From Curvibacter lanceolatus ATCC 14669 (GTDB taxonomy: Bacteria > Pseudomonadota > Gammaproteobacteria > Burkholderiales > Burkholderiaceae_C): a DNA stretch of 64,000 nt. The position numbers were made by a program, and so were the translations under genes. Location: NCBI RefSeq assembly GCF_000381265.1, contig NZ_KB906273.1, forward strand, positions 37,920 through 101,919, given 5' to 3'. The notes below the pieces were generated by a model. That model saw nothing but the letters and a program-made list of their open reading frames with translations. It did not search any database and had not been told where the DNA came from. This document shows positions 1 to 12,990 of the stretch, piece by piece (position 1 is the stretch's first letter; each line of letters opens with the position of its first letter).

Positions 1-294
1 GCCCACCGCGATGTCGCAGGCGCCCCCGGTGAAGTCGTCCATCATCTTGGCCCAGGTCGTCTTCACGAACTGCACCTTGACGCCCAGCGAGGTGGCCAGA
101 GAGGTGGCCAGATCCACATCCAGACCCTCAAAGCTGCCATCGGGCAGGGCAAAGCTGAAAGGTTTGTAGTCACCCGGGGTACAGGCCTTGAGCACACCGG
201 CCTTCACCACCTCATCCACCCCACCGGCTTGCGCGGCATCGCAGAAGACAACAGCCAGGGCGGCCAGAAGGGCTTTGTGAGGAAACTTTGGCAT
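1..294 (-). CDS. ABC transporter substrate-binding protein, family 3 (PheC-like), truncated by window edge
   Basis: Only the first 98 residues are inside the window; the gene runs off the left edge. It begins with a Sec signal peptide (positive start, hydrophobic stretch, cleavage near AQA-GG). The mature start has the family-3 periplasmic binding protein pattern: a short helix, 'GVLKACTPGDYKPFSF', then 'FEGLDVDLATSLA' and 'GGACDIAVG', which form the first lobe. The 'GDYKPFSF' segment resembles both polar amino-acid receptors and periplasmic cyclohexadienyl dehydratases (PheC), so transport or enzymatic function cannot be decided from this fragment. Confidence 0.8.
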   Translation of the reverse strand, partial: MPKFPHKALLAALAVVFCDAAQAGGVDEVVKAGVLKACTPGDYKPFSFALPDGSFEGLDVDLATSLATSLGVKVQFVKTTWAKMMDDFTGGACDIAVG

Positions 295-374
295 GACGAC
301 AATCCTTACAGAAATAAACAAATCACGGTGGGGCATGATAAATCGCCGCCTGTCGAATGCCTCCGCATCCGGTA

Positions 375-2108
375 TCAGCCGCTCAGTCGTGCGTAGGTTG
401 CGAGCAACGCGCTCTTGTTGACAACACCGAGCAGCCGGGGGTCTGCAGATGACTCGATCACCGGCAAGCGCTCCCCACGGTGCTCCATGAAGCGCTGCAG
501 GGCCTCGGACAGGCCCATGCCGGCGGTCAGGGGCTGCAGTTCCGAGCTGATCAGATCGCCAGCGCGCAGGCGCTCCAGGTCGGGCAGGCGCTCGGCGGGG
601 CTGAGGCGCTTCAGAGGCACCACGCCTTGAAAGTGCTGCTGGTCATCCACCACATACAGGTACTTCACCGGGTGGTGCATGAAGAGCCGGCTCATTTCAT
701 CCAGACCATCCTGCAGCCCCACCACGGTCTGCGCCGGCTCGATCAGCTCACGCACACCCAGGGCGCGCAGGCGCTGCTGCTCGGCCTGCCACCCCTGGCG
801 GCGGCTGGTGATGTCGTACATGGCGCCGGCATGGGCCGAGCGGGCCACAAAATAGGCGATCACACTCGCCACCATCAGGGGCAGCATCACCTGGTAGCTC
901 AGCGTCATCTCGAAGATCATCAGGATGGCCATCAGGGGCGCCTGCGTGGCCCCTGCCAGAAACGCGCCCATGCCCACCATGGCGTAGGCCAGCGGCGCCG
1001 AGGCGGCCTGCGGCCACAAAGCCTGCGCGCCCTGCCCGAACAGGGCGCCGACGATGCAGCCAAAAAAGATGGCGGGCGTGAACACGCCCCCCACCGCCCC
1101 CGAACCCACCGTGCACAAGGTGGCCACCACCTTGGCCACCAGCAGCACCAGCAACAAGGCCCAGGGCCAGTCGGAATGCAGCACCGAATTGACCACGCTG
1201 TAGCCATTGCCCCACACCTCGGGCAGGGGCACCGAGATCACCCCCACCACCAAGCCACCCAGCGCCAGCCGCAGCGGCAAAGGCAGCGGCAGGCGCCCGA
1301 ACAGCGCACGCGACTGCCCCAGCAGGCGCAGGAAAAGCGCCGCGCCCGCCCCCAGCAGCAGGCCCATCAAGGCAAACAGCAGCACCTCGCCCCCGGCCAC
1401 GGCCGGGAAGGGCGGCATGGCATAGGGCGGTTGGTAACCGGGCATCTGGCGCATCACGATGTTGGCCACCACGGCCGCCACCATGATCGGCCCCAGGCTC
1501 TCCATGGCCATCGAGCCCAGCACGATCTCGGCCACGAAGAACGTGCCCGCAATCGGGGCACTGTAGGCGGCTGTGATGCCGGCCGCCGCGCCGCAGGCCA
1601 CCAGCAGCCGCAGGCGCGCCACCGGAAAGCGCAAGCCCTGCCCCAGCATCGAGGCACTCAGCGCCGCCAGCTGCACCATCGAGCCCTCGCGCCCGATCGA
1701 GCCGCCGCTGGCAATGCTCAGCAACGAGGAAGCGCTGCGCAGCAGACTGGACTTCAACGGAATGCGCCCGTCGCCCAGCACCGTGGCCTCCATGTAGTCG
1801 CTGTGGGCCTGCGGGTTGGCGGCGCGGCGTGCCAGCACCAGCAGCGCCCCGGCCAGCAGCCCGCCCAGCGTGGGCACCAGCACCCGCTCCCAGGCCGGCA
1901 AGCTGCGTGCCAGCGCCACCAGGCTGCCGCTCTGGCCCAGCAGGTGGTGATCCAGGCGCAGCAGGGCCCAGCGAAACGCCTCGGTGGCCAGGGCCCCCAG
2001 CACGCCGGCCACCACGGCCCAGCCCAACATCCACTGCCATTCGGCAATGCGAAAAAAACGCTGCAGCCCCGCCCGCACGGTGAGCCAGCGAAAGGCCAGA
2101 TGCTTCAT
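375..2108 (-). CDS. ClC-family chloride channel/transporter with C-terminal CBS pair
   Basis: 577 residues. The N-terminal 430 residues are a polytopic ClC membrane domain that moves chloride or another anion across the inner membrane. Signature segments are visible: GREG at residues 139-142 (its Glu is the external gating/proton glutamate, suggesting an H+/anion exchanger) and GSGAVGGVFTP at 335-345 (family GxFxP). The first selectivity motif, usually GSGIP, reads DGRIP here. From about residue 455 there are two CBS domains, which in this family bind adenine nucleotides and adjust transport. Closest to the ClcB type. Convergent or tandem neighbours give no further clue. Start is the ATG at 2108. 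Confidence 0.9.
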   Translation of the reverse strand: MKHLAFRWLTVRAGLQRFFRIAEWQWMLGWAVVAGVLGALATEAFRWALLRLDHHLLGQSGSLVALARSLPAWERVLVPTLGGLLAGALLVLARRAANPQAHSDYMEATVLGDGRIPLKSSLLRSASSLLSIASGGSIGREGSMVQLAALSASMLGQGLRFPVARLRLLVACGAAAGITAAYSAPIAGTFFVAEIVLGSMAMESLGPIMVAAVVANIVMRQMPGYQPPYAMPPFPAVAGGEVLLFALMGLLLGAGAALFLRLLGQSRALFGRLPLPLPLRLALGGLVVGVISVPLPEVWGNGYSVVNSVLHSDWPWALLLVLLVAKVVATLCTVGSGAVGGVFTPAIFFGCIVGALFGQGAQALWPQAASAPLAYAMVGMGAFLAGATQAPLMAILMIFEMTLSYQVMLPLMVASVIAYFVARSAHAGAMYDITSRRQGWQAEQQRLRALGVRELIEPAQTVVGLQDGLDEMSRLFMHHPVKYLYVVDDQQHFQGVVPLKRLSPAERLPDLERLRAGDLISSELQPLTAGMGLSEALQRFMEHRGERLPVIESSADPRLLGVVNKSALLATYARLSG

Positions 2109-2144
2109 GGCGCCCGACGATAGCAGAGGCCCCGCACGGCCGAA

Positions 2145-3071
2145 TCAGGTCGCACCCGGGTCGCCCACCGCCAGCCGCTCCAGCAACATGCCGCGCAGCG
2201 CCTGCGCCGCCACCGATAGTGCTTGCCCCTTGCGCCGCGCCAGCACCAGCGGCCGAGCCAGGGCCGGCTCGTTGAAAGGCAGCGCCACCAGGCTCGCATC
2301 GCGAAAGTGAAACAGCGTCAGCGCAGGCACCAGGCTCAGGCCCAGGCCGGCGCGCACCAGGGCCGCCAGCGTGGCCAGGTGCTCCACCTCCAGCACGCTG
2401 GTGCGCCAGGTGGGCACCGGGTTCAGGCGCTCGATCTGCTGGCGCACGCTGCTGCTGCGCGCCAGGTGGATCAGTTCTTCACCGGCCAGATCGTCCCAGC
2501 CCGCCCCAGCGGCAGCGCGCTCGGCCAGGCGGTGACCGGTCGGGCAGACCAGCCAGTAGGGCTCGGTGCACAACAGCTCGGTGTCGAACTCGCGCAGGTC
2601 GCCGCCCGCCGTCAGGGCAAAGTCCACCCGCCCCTCGCGCAGCAGCGCGGTGGCGCCCTGGGCCAGGGTGTCATGCAGGGTGAGCTGCACCTGGGGGTGG
2701 CGCTGGCGCCACTCGGCCACCAGCCCGGGCAGCCACACCGCCGCCATCGAGGGCAGGGCCGCCACCGCCACCCGCCCGGCCTGCAGGCCGGCCAGCGCCT
2801 GCAGCCGGCCCAGGGCCTGCTGCAGCTCCTGCTCCAGGCGCAGCACCTCTTGTGCCAGCAGCTCGCCCTCGGGCGTCAGGCTGACCTGGCGGGTGGAGCG
2901 CTCGAACAGGCGAGCGCCCACCGCGGCCTCCAGGCGGCGGATCTTCTGGCTGAAGGCGCTTTGCGATAAGTGACAGCGCTCCGCCGCGCGGGTGAAGTGG
3001 CGGGTCTGCACCAGGGCCCCAAAAGCCTCCAGGTCGGCCGACGACCAGCGGATCGGATTCAGTGGTTTCAT
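2145..3071 (-). CDS. LysR-family transcriptional regulator
   Basis: 308 residues, the usual LysR length. Residues 10-70 form the winged helix-turn-helix (LEAFGALVQTRHFTRAAERC, then SQSAFSQKIRRLE), followed by a linker helix and the type-2 periplasmic-binding-like effector domain. It is transcribed divergently from the AtuA/Bug cluster starting at 3133, with 61 bp between the two starts. That is the classical arrangement for a LysR protein controlling its neighbour, so the AtuA-like pair and the Bug receptor are its likely targets. The effector is unknown. Confidence 0.92.
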   Translation of the reverse strand: MKPLNPIRWSSADLEAFGALVQTRHFTRAAERCHLSQSAFSQKIRRLEAAVGARLFERSTRQVSLTPEGELLAQEVLRLEQELQQALGRLQALAGLQAGRVAVAALPSMAAVWLPGLVAEWRQRHPQVQLTLHDTLAQGATALLREGRVDFALTAGGDLREFDTELLCTEPYWLVCPTGHRLAERAAAGAGWDDLAGEELIHLARSSSVRQQIERLNPVPTWRTSVLEVEHLATLAALVRAGLGLSLVPALTLFHFRDASLVALPFNEPALARPLVLARRKGQALSVAAQALRGMLLERLAVGDPGAT

Positions 3072-3073
3072 GG

Positions 3074-3097
3074 ATCAATCCATTCAATCAATCCATT
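3074..3097. promoter_or_regulatory. Direct repeat in the divergent LysR/AtuA intergenic region
   Basis: The 11-mer ATCAATCCATT occurs twice, at 3074-3084 and 3087-3097, in the 61-bp gap between the LysR start and the AtuA start. The phasing of 13 bp and the location make it a candidate LysR binding site overlapping both promoters. Assignment to the LysR protein is inference. Confidence 0.45.
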
Positions 3098-3132
3098 TTA
3101 CAAATGCACTCCAGCCCACCACACTGCGGCCC

Positions 3133-4512
3133 ATGTCTTCACCCCTACCCCCTTTGCTGATCGGCTGCGGCGCCGGCTTTTCGGGCGACCGCTGGGACGC
3201 CGCCGTGCCCGTGGTGCGCACCCTGATCGCGCGCGGCGGCCCCGCCGTGCTGATGTTCGAAACCCTGGCCGAACGCACGCTGGCTTTGGCCCAGCTGCAG
3301 CGGCGCCAGAACCCGGCCGCCGGCTTCGAGCCCACGCTGGAGCGCTTCATCCGCCCGGTGCTGGCCGACTGCGTGCGCCACGGCATTCCCATCGTGGGCA
3401 ACTTCGGCGCGGCCAACCCACGCGGGGCGGCGGCCTGCCTGCAGGCCCTGGCGGCCGAGCTGGGCCTGGGCGCGCTGCGCGTGGGCGTGGTCGAAGGCGA
3501 CGACGTGCTGGCCCAGCTGAGCCCCGATCAACTGGCCCAGGTGCGCGGCCCGCGCACCGACGCCCCCGTCAGCGCCAACGCCTACCTGGGGGCCCAGGGC
3601 ATCGCGGCCTGCCTGCGCGCCGGCGCCCAGGTGGTGGTGACCGGCCGCGTGGCCGACCCGGCCCTGGCCCTGGGCCCGCTGTTGGCCCACTTTGGCTGGG
3701 CCAACGATGACTGGGACCGGCTGGCCGCCGGCACCATTGCCGGCCACCTGCTGGAGTGCGGCGCCCAGGTGTGCGGGGGCTACTTTGCCGACCCGGGCCT
3801 GAAAGACGTGCCCGACCTGGCCCATGTGGGCTTTCCGGTGCTGGAGGTGCAGGCCGATGGCCGTTTTGTGGTGGGCAAGGCCGAGGCCACCGGCGGCTGC
3901 GTGGACGAGCGCACCGTCAAGGAGCAGCTGCTGTACGAAATCCACGACCCCGCCGCCTACCTCACGCCCGACGTGGTGGCCGACCTCAGCGAGGTCACGC
4001 TGCAGCCCCTGGGCCCGGACCAGGTGCAGGTGAGCGGTGTGCGCGGCCACGCCCGGCCCGACACCCTCAAGACCACCGCCTGCTTTGAAGGCGGCTGGCT
4101 GGCCGAGGGCGAGATCTCTTACGCCGGCCCCAATGCCGTGGCCCGCGCCCGGCTGGCCGCCCAGGTGGTGCGCAGCCGCCTGGCCGAACTGGCCCCGGGC
4201 CTGCAGCCGGTGCGCTGCGACCTGATCGGCGTGGCCAGCCTGTTTGCCGACGACGCCGGCACCTGGGCCGCAGGCCAGGACGGCCTGGAACCCGCCGGCC
4301 TGATGCAGGACGTGCAGGACGTACGACTGCGCGTGGCCGCGCGCGCCACCCAGCGCAGCGAGGCCGAACTGCTGACCCGCGAGGTGCTGGCCCTGTACAC
4401 CTGCGGCCCGGCCGGCGGCGGCGGCGTGCGCAGCGCCATCACGCCACGCCTGGCCAGCGAGTCGTGGTTCGTGCCCCGGGCCTGGATCAAGGAACACTGG
4501 AGCCTGCTGTGA
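3133..4512 (+). CDS. AtuA-like (acyclic terpene utilisation, DUF1446) protein
   Basis: 459 residues from the ATG at 3133; an open reading frame extends further upstream but would run into the LysR promoter region. The N-terminus 'LIGCGAGFSGDRWDAA' and the downstream 'VTGRVADPALALGPLLAHF' and 'GGCVDERTVKEQLLYEI' are hallmarks of the AtuA family. AtuA is needed for acyclic terpene (citronellol/geraniol) catabolism in Pseudomonas, but its reaction has not been firmly established. Many betaproteobacterial homologues sit beside a Bug receptor, as here, suggesting a role in organic-acid or acyl-CoA catabolism. It is followed with a GTGA overlap by its small partner. Confidence 0.85.
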   Translation: MSSPLPPLLIGCGAGFSGDRWDAAVPVVRTLIARGGPAVLMFETLAERTLALAQLQRRQNPAAGFEPTLERFIRPVLADCVRHGIPIVGNFGAANPRGAAACLQALAAELGLGALRVGVVEGDDVLAQLSPDQLAQVRGPRTDAPVSANAYLGAQGIAACLRAGAQVVVTGRVADPALALGPLLAHFGWANDDWDRLAAGTIAGHLLECGAQVCGGYFADPGLKDVPDLAHVGFPVLEVQADGRFVVGKAEATGGCVDERTVKEQLLYEIHDPAAYLTPDVVADLSEVTLQPLGPDQVQVSGVRGHARPDTLKTTACFEGGWLAEGEISYAGPNAVARARLAAQVVRSRLAELAPGLQPVRCDLIGVASLFADDAGTWAAGQDGLEPAGLMQDVQDVRLRVAARATQRSEAELLTREVLALYTCGPAGGGGVRSAITPRLASESWFVPRAWIKEHWSLL

Positions 4513-4889
4513 CACAATCCGCCCCCATCGCGACCACCCCAGCCCCCCACGCCATGACACCCGACACCGCCACCGTGCCCCTGGCCCGACTGGCCCACGG
4601 GCGCACCGGCGACAAGGGCAACACCTCCAGCATCAGCGTGATCGCCTACGAGGCGCAGCACTGGCCCCTGCTGGTCGAACAGGTGACCGAGGCCCGCGTG
4701 GCCGCGCTGTTCGCCAGCCGCCGGCCCACGCGGGTGACGAGGTACCTGCTGCCCCGATTGCAGGCCATGAACTTCGTGTTGCATGACATCCTCGAGGGCG
4801 GCGTGAACGACGCACTGAACCTGGACGCCCACGGCAAAAGCCTGTCGGGCCTGCTGCTGACCCTAGCAGTGCAGGCCCCCAGGGCCTGA
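4509..4889 (+). CDS. AtuA-associated small protein (C-terminal AtuA-like domain)
   Basis: 126 residues from the GTG at 4509, or 111 from the ATG at 4554. GTG is preferred because GGAG lies 6 nt upstream and the GTG overlaps the AtuA stop (GTGA), a coupling arrangement. The ATG has no visible ribosome binding site. The conserved core 'LARLAHGRTGDKGNTSSISVIAYE' begins at residue 24 and corresponds to the domain fused to the C-terminus in single-chain AtuA homologues. Here the two halves are separate genes, so they probably form a two-subunit protein. Catalytic role unknown. Confidence 0.8.
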   Translation: MTQSAPIATTPAPHAMTPDTATVPLARLAHGRTGDKGNTSSISVIAYEAQHWPLLVEQVTEARVAALFASRRPTRVTRYLLPRLQAMNFVLHDILEGGVNDALNLDAHGKSLSGLLLTLAVQAPRA

Positions 4890-4924
4890 GCCACCGCCCC
4901 CCAACAAAGACAAGGAGACTTTGC

Positions 4925-5899
4925 ATGAACACACCTCGCCGCACCCTGCTGCACACCACACTGGCCGCCGCTGTCGCCGTCCTGGCCGGCCCCGTGCTGG
5001 CCCAGAGCTTCCCCGACAAGGCCATCACCTTCGTGGTGCCCTTCACCGCCGGCAGCGCCACCGACCAGCTGGCCCGTGCCCTGGCCAATGCCATCACGGC
5101 TGACACCAAGACCCCGGTGGTGGTGGACAACCGCCCCGGCGCCAACGCCTTCATCGGCGCGCAGCTGGTGGCCAAGGCCAAGCCCGACGGCTACACCGTG
5201 CTGATCGCCACCAACACCACCCACGCGGCCAACGAGCACCTGTACAAGAAGCTGCCCTACGACCCGGTGAAAGACTTCGAACCCATCACCGCCCTGGGCC
5301 GTGGCGGCCAGTTGATGGTGGTGCGCCCCGACTACCCGGCGCGCAGCGTGGGCGAGTTCATCAAGCTGGCCAAGGCCCAGCCCGGCAAGCTGTCGTTTGG
5401 CGCGGGCAGCTCGTCGAGCCGCATCGCGGGCGAGATGTTCAAGCAGCTCACCGGCACCTACATCCTGGCCATCCCGTACCGCAGCAACCCGCCGGCCGTG
5501 ACCGACCTGCTGGGCGGCCAGATCGACGTGATGTTCACCGACATGGCCACCGGCCTGCCCCAGGTGAAGGCCGGCAAGCTGCGCGCCCTGGGCGTGACGC
5601 CGCGCCAGCGCAGCGCCCTGGCCCCCGAGGTGCCCACCATCGAAGAAGCCGGTGTGAAAGGCTACGAAGCCACCTACTGGTTTGCCGCCTACGCCCCGGC
5701 CGGCACCCCCGCCCCGGTGGTGGCCAAGCTCAATGAACTGCTGCACAAGGCCGCCCACAGCAGCGCCCAGGCCGCCTTCTACCAGCCCACCGGCACCGAG
5801 ACCTACCTGAACACGCCCGAGGAGCAGCGCAAGTTCCAGGCGGTCGAATCGCAGAAGTGGGGCCGCATCATCAAGGCGGCGGGCATCGAGCCCGAGTGA
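4925..5899 (+). CDS. Bug-family (TctC-like) tripartite tricarboxylate receptor
   Basis: 324 residues with a Sec signal peptide ending AQS/F. Family signatures: 'FVVPFTAGSATDQLAR' after the signal, 'VVVDNRPGANAFIGA', 'ADGYT'-type turn (PDGYTVLIATNTTHA), and 'DLLGGQIDVMFTD'. Bug proteins bind small carboxylates in the periplasm. Most, like this one, lack adjacent TctA/TctB membrane genes and may act as sensors or share a distant transporter. A strong AAGGAGA ribosome binding site precedes the ATG. It follows the AtuA pair by 35 bp and is probably co-transcribed, so its ligand may be the substrate of that pathway. Confidence 0.92.
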   Translation: MNTPRRTLLHTTLAAAVAVLAGPVLAQSFPDKAITFVVPFTAGSATDQLARALANAITADTKTPVVVDNRPGANAFIGAQLVAKAKPDGYTVLIATNTTHAANEHLYKKLPYDPVKDFEPITALGRGGQLMVVRPDYPARSVGEFIKLAKAQPGKLSFGAGSSSSRIAGEMFKQLTGTYILAIPYRSNPPAVTDLLGGQIDVMFTDMATGLPQVKAGKLRALGVTPRQRSALAPEVPTIEEAGVKGYEATYWFAAYAPAGTPAPVVAKLNELLHKAAHSSAQAAFYQPTGTETYLNTPEEQRKFQAVESQKWGRIIKAAGIEPE

Positions 5900-5918
5900 T
5901 GGGGCCCGAGTGAGTTGA

Positions 5919-6383
5919 TCAGCCCGGGTCAGCGGTGCGCACCGCAGGCCGGGCGTCCTGACGCAGGGCCTTCAGCTCGGCCTGCATCGCATGCAGGTCG
6001 GCGCGCAGGTGGCGGATCTCCTTGAGCACGGCGTCGTCCATCTCGCGCTCGTCCACCTCGACCAGCATGGCCGCCACCGAGGCCGTGACCAGCGACAACA
6101 CCGCCAAGCCCAACAACACCACGGCCACGGCAAAGGCCTTGGACCAATGCGTGGTCGGCACGATGTCGCCATAGCCCACCGTGGCCGCGGTGGTGAAGGC
6201 CAGCCACAGGCCGTCCCAGAAGGTATGCACCCCGGGCTCGACGATCCAGAAGCCCAGCCCGCCCAGGGTCATCATCAAAAAGGCCAGCAGCAGCGAGTAC
6301 AGCAAGCCCCTGCGACTGATGAAACGAATGTGACGGCGCCTGCGTGTGACCATGCCGGCATTGTGTGCGCCGAGGCGAGGCAT
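5919..6383 (-). CDS. Two-TM potassium channel family protein
   Basis: 154 residues. Two transmembrane helices (about residues 30-50 and 84-110) flank a pore helix and the K+ selectivity filter TVGYGD ('TTAATVGYGDIVPTTHWSK'). The C-terminal 40 residues are predicted coiled coil (charged heptads ending 'MQAELKALRQD'), likely the tetramer stem. There is no RCK/TrkA_N domain. The first ATG (6383) has GAGG about 10 nt upstream; the ATG at 6353 (MVTRRRRH) is an alternative. Convergent with the Bug gene. Confidence 0.88.
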   Translation of the reverse strand: MPRLGAHNAGMVTRRRRHIRFISRRGLLYSLLLAFLMMTLGGLGFWIVEPGVHTFWDGLWLAFTTAATVGYGDIVPTTHWSKAFAVAVVLLGLAVLSLVTASVAAMLVEVDEREMDDAVLKEIRHLRADLHAMQAELKALRQDARPAVRTADPG

Positions 6384-6462
6384 TCGCCTTGACCCTCGTC
6401 AAGCCGACGGGCTCAATTCGCCATCGGGCCGCACGGGCCGCAGGGCGGAGGACAATGGCGCC

Positions 6463-7527
6463 ATGCCTGAAGACTCCATGCCCCGCAGCCCCGCCGCCGA
6501 CAACGCCCTGCACCCCTACGCCCGCCTGATGCCCGACACCGTGCTGGATGCCCTGGCCGGCATCGGCCTGTATGGCGACGGCCGCCTGATGGCCCTGTCC
6601 TCGTACGAGAACCGCGTCTACCAGGTGCAGCTCGAAGACCCGGTGCAGGGCCACCGCGTGGTGGTGGTGAAGTTCTACCGCCCGGGCCGCTGGAGCGAGG
6701 CCCAGATCCTCGAAGAACACGCCTTCTCGGCCGACCTGCAGGCCGCCGAGGTGCCCGCCGTGGGCCCGCTGACGCTGCAAGGCCGCACCCTGCACCAGCA
6801 CGAGGGCTTTGCGTTTTCGGTCTCGCCCCGGCGCGGCGGCCGCCAGCCCGAGCTGGACGACGGCGAGGTGCTGGAGTGGACCGGCCGCTTTCTGGCCCGG
6901 CTGCACCAGGTGGGCGCCCAGCGCCCCTTCCAGGTTCGGCCAGCGCTGAACCTGCACACCTTCGGCCGCGCTGCGGTGGACGGCCTGCTGCAGGGCCGGG
7001 TGCTGCCGGCCGATGCCGAAGGCCCCTGGCGCCAGGCCTGCGAGCAGGTGCTGGCGCGCATCGCCGCCCACCCCCTGGTGCTGCCGGACGGGCGCTTTGA
7101 CGGCCAGCAGATCGAACTGATCCGCCTGCACGGCGACTGCCACCCGGGCAACATCCTCTGGACCCCCACCGAGGTGGAAGGCGGTGGCCCCCACTTTGTG
7201 GACCTGGACGACGCCCGCACCGGCCCGGCCGTGCAAGACCTGTGGATGCTGCTGTCGGGCGACCGGGCGCAGCAGAACCGCCAGCTCGGCAGCCTGATCG
7301 ACGGCTACGAACAGGTGTGCGAATTCGACCGCCGCCAGCTCAGCCTGATCGAGCCCCTGCGCACGCTGCGCCTGATCCACTACAGCGCCTGGCTGGCCAG
7401 CCGCTGGGACGACCCCACCTTTCCGATCAACTTCCCGTGGTTCGGCAGCAGCGACTACTGGCATGGCCAGACCCACCTGTTGCACGACCAGCTCGAGGCC
7501 CTGGACGCCGACCCGCTGGTGGCTTGA
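6463..7527 (+). CDS. srkA: SrkA/YihE-like serine/threonine protein kinase
   Basis: 354 residues, close to SrkA (about 330). It has the aminoglycoside-phosphotransferase/kinase fold: N-terminal lobe with 'LSSYENRVYQVQLED' nucleotide loop, catalytic loop HGDCHPGN at residues 223-230 (Asp225 base, Asn230 metal ligand) and 'VDLDDAR' at 246-252 (metal-binding Asp). In E. coli SrkA protects against envelope and programmed-death stress. The ATG at 6463 is chosen because GGAGG lies 11 nt upstream; an ATG at 6478 is possible. Stand-alone gene. Confidence 0.87.
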   Translation: MPEDSMPRSPAADNALHPYARLMPDTVLDALAGIGLYGDGRLMALSSYENRVYQVQLEDPVQGHRVVVVKFYRPGRWSEAQILEEHAFSADLQAAEVPAVGPLTLQGRTLHQHEGFAFSVSPRRGGRQPELDDGEVLEWTGRFLARLHQVGAQRPFQVRPALNLHTFGRAAVDGLLQGRVLPADAEGPWRQACEQVLARIAAHPLVLPDGRFDGQQIELIRLHGDCHPGNILWTPTEVEGGGPHFVDLDDARTGPAVQDLWMLLSGDRAQQNRQLGSLIDGYEQVCEFDRRQLSLIEPLRTLRLIHYSAWLASRWDDPTFPINFPWFGSSDYWHGQTHLLHDQLEALDADPLVA

Positions 7528-7548
7528 TGTCAACCCAACCCAACTGTC

Positions 7549-7561
7549 TGTTAAATTAACA
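7549..7561. promoter_or_regulatory. AT-rich palindrome upstream of the HD-GYP regulator
   Basis: TGTTAAATTAACA is a perfect 13-bp palindrome (6-bp arms around one base) in the 239-bp gap between the SrkA-like gene and the HD-GYP response regulator, the only AT-rich patch there. It could be an operator or promoter element for the two-component genes downstream; nothing identifies the binding protein. Confidence 0.3.
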
Positions 7562-7766
7562 AGCGGTTACATTCAGACCCATCAGTTCAATCCGATCGGG
7601 GCGCGACGGGCCTTGTGCCTGACGCACCAGCGCCCTGCTTGTAACGATTTGCACACAAGCCCTGATGCACGTCAATTGCCGCGACCGAATCCGACCAAAA
7701 ATGATCACAAATGAGGCCACGCTGGCCTGAGTCAAACGCCAGCTCGGCCCAGCAAAACCCACCGCC

Positions 7767-8936
7767 ATGGACCCAGCCCTGCCCACACCCGCCGACGACA
7801 AGCGCAACACCATCCTGGTGGTGGATGACACCAGCGCCAATCTGGCCGTGATGGGCGAGCTGCTGAGCCCCTTGTACCGCGTGCGCGTGGCCAACTCGGG
7901 TCAGCGGGCCCTGGCCGCGGTGCACACGCCGCCCCGCCCCGACCTGATCCTGCTGGACATCATGATGCCGGGGCTGGACGGCTACAGCGTGCTGGAGCGC
8001 CTGCAGGCCGACCCGGCCACGCGCGACATCCCGGTGATCTTCGTCACCGCCATGTCGGGCGATGACGACGAAGAACGCGGCTTGAGCCAGGGCGCCGTCG
8101 ACTACGTGGCCAAGCCGATCCGCGCCGCCATCCTGCTGGCACGCGTGCGCACCCACCTTGAACTCAAGCAGGCCCGCGACAGCCTGCGCCAGCAAAACGA
8201 GAACCTGGAACACCTGGTGCAGCAGCGCACCGAGGAAAACGAGCTGATCAAGGACGTGAGCCTGAACGCCCTGGCCCTGCTGGCCGAGAAGCGCGACAAC
8301 GAAACCGGCAACCACCTGCACCGCACCCAGGCCTATGTGGAGTTGCTGATCGAGCACCTGCGCGAGCACCCACGCTTTGCCCAGGCCCTGCGCCCGCCCT
8401 ACGACAGCCTGATCGCCAAGGCCGCACCGCTGCACGACATCGGCAAGGTGGGCATCGCGGACCAGATCCTGCTCAAGCCCGGGCGGCTGACGGCAGAAGA
8501 GTTCGAGGTGATGAAGACGCACAGCCAGATCGGCGCCGACGCGCTGCACGAGGCCATCCTGCGCGTGCAGGCGGGCCACGTCCAAGGCCTGGCACCGGGC
8601 CCCGGCCCGGCGCTGGAGTTTTTGCAGATCGCCCAGCAGATCGCCTTGAGCCACCACGAGAAATGGGACGGCAGCGGCTACCCCAGCGGCCTGGCGGGCG
8701 ACGACATCCCGGTGGCCGCGCGCCTGATGGCCCTGGCCGATGTGTTTGATGCGCTGAGCTGCAAGCGCCACTACAAGGAGCCCTTCCCCATCGACACGGT
8801 GGTGCGCATCATCACCGAAGGCCGGGGCCGGCATTTCGACCCCGATGTGGTGGACGCCTTCCTGGCCCTGCAGCCCCGCTTTGTCGAGGTGGCCATGCGC
8901 TACGCCGACATCCCCCCACGACACGCCCTGGGCTGA
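7767..8936 (+). CDS. Response regulator with HD-GYP c-di-GMP phosphodiesterase output
   Basis: 389 residues. N-terminal receiver: acidic pair in 'ILVVDD', phospho-acceptor Asp64 in '[10 protein letters not shown]', Thr/Lys of 'FVTAM' and 'VAKPI'. A coiled-coil linker (residues 130-155) leads to an HD-GYP domain with '[10 protein letters not shown]' (metal-binding His-Asp), '[12 protein letters not shown]' and '[14 protein letters not shown]'. Intact motifs predict c-di-GMP hydrolysis under phosphorelay control. The hybrid histidine kinase starting 40 bp downstream on the same strand is the obvious phosphodonor. Confidence 0.93.
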   Translation: MDPALPTPADDKRNTILVVDDTSANLAVMGELLSPLYRVRVANSGQRALAAVHTPPRPDLILLDIMMPGLDGYSVLERLQADPATRDIPVIFVTAMSGDDDEERGLSQGAVDYVAKPIRAAILLARVRTHLELKQARDSLRQQNENLEHLVQQRTEENELIKDVSLNALALLAEKRDNETGNHLHRTQAYVELLIEHLREHPRFAQALRPPYDSLIAKAAPLHDIGKVGIADQILLKPGRLTAEEFEVMKTHSQIGADALHEAILRVQAGHVQGLAPGPGPALEFLQIAQQIALSHHEKWDGSGYPSGLAGDDIPVAARLMALADVFDALSCKRHYKEPFPIDTVVRIITEGRGRHFDPDVVDAFLALQPRFVEVAMRYADIPPRHALG

Positions 8937-8976
8937 CGCGCCTTCGTGGCCCCACTGCAAAGACAGGCACTTCACC

Positions 8977-12978
<4,002 letters not shown>

Positions 12979-12990
12979 CCGGCCCCCGCC